Of a DNA stretch of 64,000 bases, positions 61,664-64,000 are shown piece after piece. Below the pieces are notes generated by a model. It was not told the DNA's origin. It saw nothing but the letters and a program-made list of their open reading frames with translations, and ran no database searches. Source of the stretch: Arthrobacter sp. Lineage in GTDB: Bacteria; Actinomycetota; Actinomycetes; Actinomycetales; Micrococcaceae. The translations under genes were made by a program, and so were the position numbers. The stretch is from the NCBI RefSeq assembly GCF_031179985.1, contig NZ_JAPSHJ010000005.1, forward strand, positions 62,001 through 126,000, read 5' to 3'. The stretch's first letter is position 1, and each line of letters starts with the position of its first letter.

Positions 61664-62730
61664 GTCACGCTGTACTGTCATCCCAGCGCCCCTCCGCCGA
61701 CACCGAGGCTCCAGCCCTCGAGGTCCGCGGACTAGGAAAGTCTTTCCCTATAGGTGGCTTATTCTCTCGGGATTCCGTCCGGGCCCTGCACGGCGTAGAC
61801 CTGACCATTGGCCGCGGCGAAATCGTGGCCCTCGTGGGAGAGTCCGGGTCCGGTAAGAGCACCCTGGCCCGGTGCGTTGCACGGCTGGAAAAGCCGAGCT
61901 CCGGCCAGATCCTCATCGACGGCGTCGACGTCCTCAAGCGCGACCGTTTCCAGGCGTCCCGAGCCTTCCGCTCCCAACTGCAGATGGTCTTCCAGGATCC
62001 CTTCGGCTCGCTGAATCCTGCGCATAGAGTGGAGCACTTCCTGCGGAGGTCGCTGGCGATCCACCGGAAGGGCGGCAACTCCGAGACAGCGACGCAGCAG
62101 CGACTCGGGGAGCTTATGACCACTGTGGGCCTGCAGGCCGACATGCTGAACTCCTACCCGCACGAGCTCTCCGGCGGGCAGCGCCAGCGCGTCGCGATTG
62201 CCCGGGCCTTGGCTGTTGAGCCACAGGTCATCCTCGCCGACGAACCCACCTCCATGTTGGATGTCTCGGTCCGGATCGGCGTGCTGAACCTCATGCGGAA
62301 GCTCCGCGACGAGCAGGGCATCTCCATGCTCTACATCACGCACGACCTCGCCTCGGCCCGATACCTCGCGGACCGGACGGTGGTCATGTTCGCGGGAGAG
62401 CTCGTTGAAGAAGGGGAATCCCTGGACCTCCTGGCCAACCCTGCCCACCCGTACACGCAACTGCTGGTCTCAGCCGTCCCGGATCCGGCCCGGGCGGGAT
62501 CCTACGATCCCGTCCGCCGTGCCGAGCTGCGGCAGGCTGTGATGGCTTCGACCACCTGCACGTTCGACGGCGACCCAAACCAGGCCTGCTCGGCCGAGGA
62601 ACCCGTTCGTCACCGCGTGGGCGACCCCGAAAACAGTCACTGGGTGAGGTGCCATCTATACCGCCCGCAACCCGGTGCTGGCGGCCATGCCCTGGCAGCT
62701 GAACCTACCGACAACACAGCTTCCGCATGA
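61660..62730 (+). CDS. ABC ATPase, OppF/DppF type
   Basis: 356 aa. Walker A GESGSGKST, signature LSGGQRQRVAIARA, Walker B ILADEPTSMLDV, H-loop YITHDLA. The C-terminal domain has the NPAHPYTQLLVSAVP segment and a cysteine cluster (TCTFDGDPNQACS, VRCHLYRP) like that seen in some oligopeptide ATPases that bind iron-sulfur. The stop overlaps the GH32 start (ATGA), tying the hydrolase to the transporter. Confidence 0.95.
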   Translation: MSHAVLSSQRPSADTEAPALEVRGLGKSFPIGGLFSRDSVRALHGVDLTIGRGEIVALVGESGSGKSTLARCVARLEKPSSGQILIDGVDVLKRDRFQASRAFRSQLQMVFQDPFGSLNPAHRVEHFLRRSLAIHRKGGNSETATQQRLGELMTTVGLQADMLNSYPHELSGGQRQRVAIARALAVEPQVILADEPTSMLDVSVRIGVLNLMRKLRDEQGISMLYITHDLASARYLADRTVVMFAGELVEEGESLDLLANPAHPYTQLLVSAVPDPARAGSYDPVRRAELRQAVMASTTCTFDGDPNQACSAEEPVRHRVGDPENSHWVRCHLYRPQPGAGGHALAAEPTDNTASA

Positions 62731-64000
62731 CAGAACTTACGCACCCGCTGGCCACCGTGCCCCGGGACGAACTCGTCGCCCGTGCGGCTGCCGACCCCCT
62801 CCGGCCCCGCTTCCACTTTGTATCCCCGGCGGGTTGGCTCAACGACCCCAACGGTGTTGCGCAGTGGGACGGCACCTACCACCTCTTCTACCAGTACAAC
62901 CCCGAGGGCGCCTTCCATCACCGCATCCAGTGGGGCCATGCCACCAGCACGGACCTGGTGACCTGGAAGGACCAGCCTGTGGCGCTGTCTGCGGGCGGTC
63001 CGGACAGCACCGACGCTGACGGTTGCTGGTCAGGGGTTTTGGTGAACGACGGCGGCACGCCCACCATCGTTTACTCCGGCCGGCACGGGGAGCATGAGCT
63101 GCCTTGTGTCGCGACCGGGAGCCCGGACCTGCTCAGCTGGAGCAAGTTTGCGGACAACCCCGTGATAGCGGCACCACCTGCCGACCTCGACATCACCGCC
63201 TACCGCGACCACTGCGTCTGGCAGGAGGGAGGCCGGTGGCGGCAGCTGGTCGGCTCAGGCATCCGCGGGTGCGGCGGAACTGCGTTCCTGTACGAATCGG
63301 CGGACCTGCGGACCTGGGAGTACATCGGTCCCCTCTGTATCGGCGACTCGTCACAGGGCAGCCCCACGGACGCGGACTGGACGGGCACCATGTGGGAGTG
63401 CGTGGACCTGTTCCGTGCCGACGGCGGTGCACCCGGACAGGTGCCGGATGCCTCGGGCGCTTCGGAGGGGGATTCGCATGTGCTTGTCTTCTCGGCCTGG
63501 GACGACGGCGTCACGCACCATCCCCTCTATTGGACAGGGCGATACTCCGGTGACGCGTTCGAACCAAACGCACTGAACCGGCTCGACTACGGCGGCCGCT
63601 ATTTCTACGCACCGCAGTCGTTCCAGGACGAGTCGGGCCGCCGGATCATGTTTGGATGGCTGCAGGAGGGGCGAGAGGCAGATACCTCCGTGGAAGCGGG
63701 ATGGTCGGGGGTAATGAGCCTTCCACGGGTTGTCTCACGTGACTCCGACGGCTCCCTGTCTTTCGCGCCCGTGCCCGAGGTAGCTGCGCTCCGCCGGGAG
63801 CACGTTGGTGTGACCCCTGCCATGATCACGGAGTCCACATCGGGACCGGGTGTTGTCACAGGCGTTGCGGGCCCCCAACTGGACCTTGAGCTGGAGCTGG
63901 AACTGGATCCCGGCGCCGTCGTCCGCCTGGGGGTGCTGGAGACATGGGACGCCGACGGGACCCCGATCGAGCAGACCGCCATCGAGCTTTCCCGGGAGGA
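62727..64000 (+). CDS. Cytoplasmic GH32 beta-fructosidase, 5' part (3' end outside window)
   Basis: The frame is open to the window end (about 424 codons seen). No signal peptide. Catalytic nucleophile D40 in GWLNDPNG, acid/base in MWECVDLF; the usual RDP stabiliser motif reads YRDH, so the aspartate is kept but the proline is not. Short GH32 without the inserted modules of the secreted copies. As the last seen gene of the transporter operon, it should split imported fructo-oligosaccharides or sucrose inside the cell. Confidence 0.93.
   Translation, partial: MTELTHPLATVPRDELVARAAADPLRPRFHFVSPAGWLNDPNGVAQWDGTYHLFYQYNPEGAFHHRIQWGHATSTDLVTWKDQPVALSAGGPDSTDADGCWSGVLVNDGGTPTIVYSGRHGEHELPCVATGSPDLLSWSKFADNPVIAAPPADLDITAYRDHCVWQEGGRWRQLVGSGIRGCGGTAFLYESADLRTWEYIGPLCIGDSSQGSPTDADWTGTMWECVDLFRADGGAPGQVPDASGASEGDSHVLVFSAWDDGVTHHPLYWTGRYSGDAFEPNALNRLDYGGRYFYAPQSFQDESGRRIMFGWLQEGREADTSVEAGWSGVMSLPRVVSRDSDGSLSFAPVPEVAALRREHVGVTPAMITESTSGPGVVTGVAGPQLDLELELELDPGAVVRLGVLETWDADGTPIEQTAIELSRE

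Overview
The window is chromosomal DNA from a high-GC Gram-positive bacterium. Gene content and synteny (clpC, mutY, disA, an HNH lipoprotein, Lsr2, class C sortase pili, actinobacterial ECF sigma factors) point to the Micrococcaceae, most likely Arthrobacter sensu lato. This rests on reading protein families, not on a database search.

Layout. 1-14 kb is mostly core: the 3' part of clpC, a glycosyltransferase, an ArgA-type acetyltransferase, a PTS-dependent dihydroxyacetone kinase operon (dhaKLM), mutY, disA and prfC. 14.2-20.9 kb is a catabolic cluster: a FadR-type regulator, an ethanolamine-type permease, a glutamine-synthetase-like ligase, a gamma-glutamyl hydrolase, an aldehyde dehydrogenase and an SDR. 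It reads as a gamma-glutamylation route for ethanolamine or a related amine.

21-48.7 kb is an accessory, regulation-rich region. It holds four ECF sigma factors (one fused to a zinc-finger anti-sigma domain, a membrane segment and a PT-repeat tail), one sigma-region-4-only ORF, and at least four copies of an unnamed small protein family (about 70-90 aa) with a C-terminal DPVxxLxxTG signature. It also holds a transposon-like unit with exact 17-bp inverted ends, lsr2, a gamma-butyrolactone module (AfsA-type synthase, ArpA/ScbR-type receptor, NAD-dependent reductase/epimerase), a flotillin, and an iron-box-controlled adenylation-carrier-acyltransferase fusion. Beyond these lie a TetR-flanked sortase pilus operon, a candidate structured RNA, and a repeat-rich LAETG surface protein.

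48.9-64 kb is a fructan utilisation locus: two large secreted GH32 enzymes with duplicated inserted modules, two LacI regulators with distinct palindromic operators, a complete Opp/Dpp-type ABC transporter, and a cytoplasmic GH32 enzyme cut by the window end. The inferred flow is extracellular fructan cleavage, oligosaccharide import, intracellular hydrolysis, and LacI-type induction.

The observations most worth following are the gamma-butyrolactone module with a candidate receptor site, the ECF-associated small protein family, the inverted-repeat-bounded passenger transposon, the iron-regulated three-part fusion enzyme, and the three-hairpin RNA element near 44.6 kb. No rRNA, tRNA or CRISPR array was seen.
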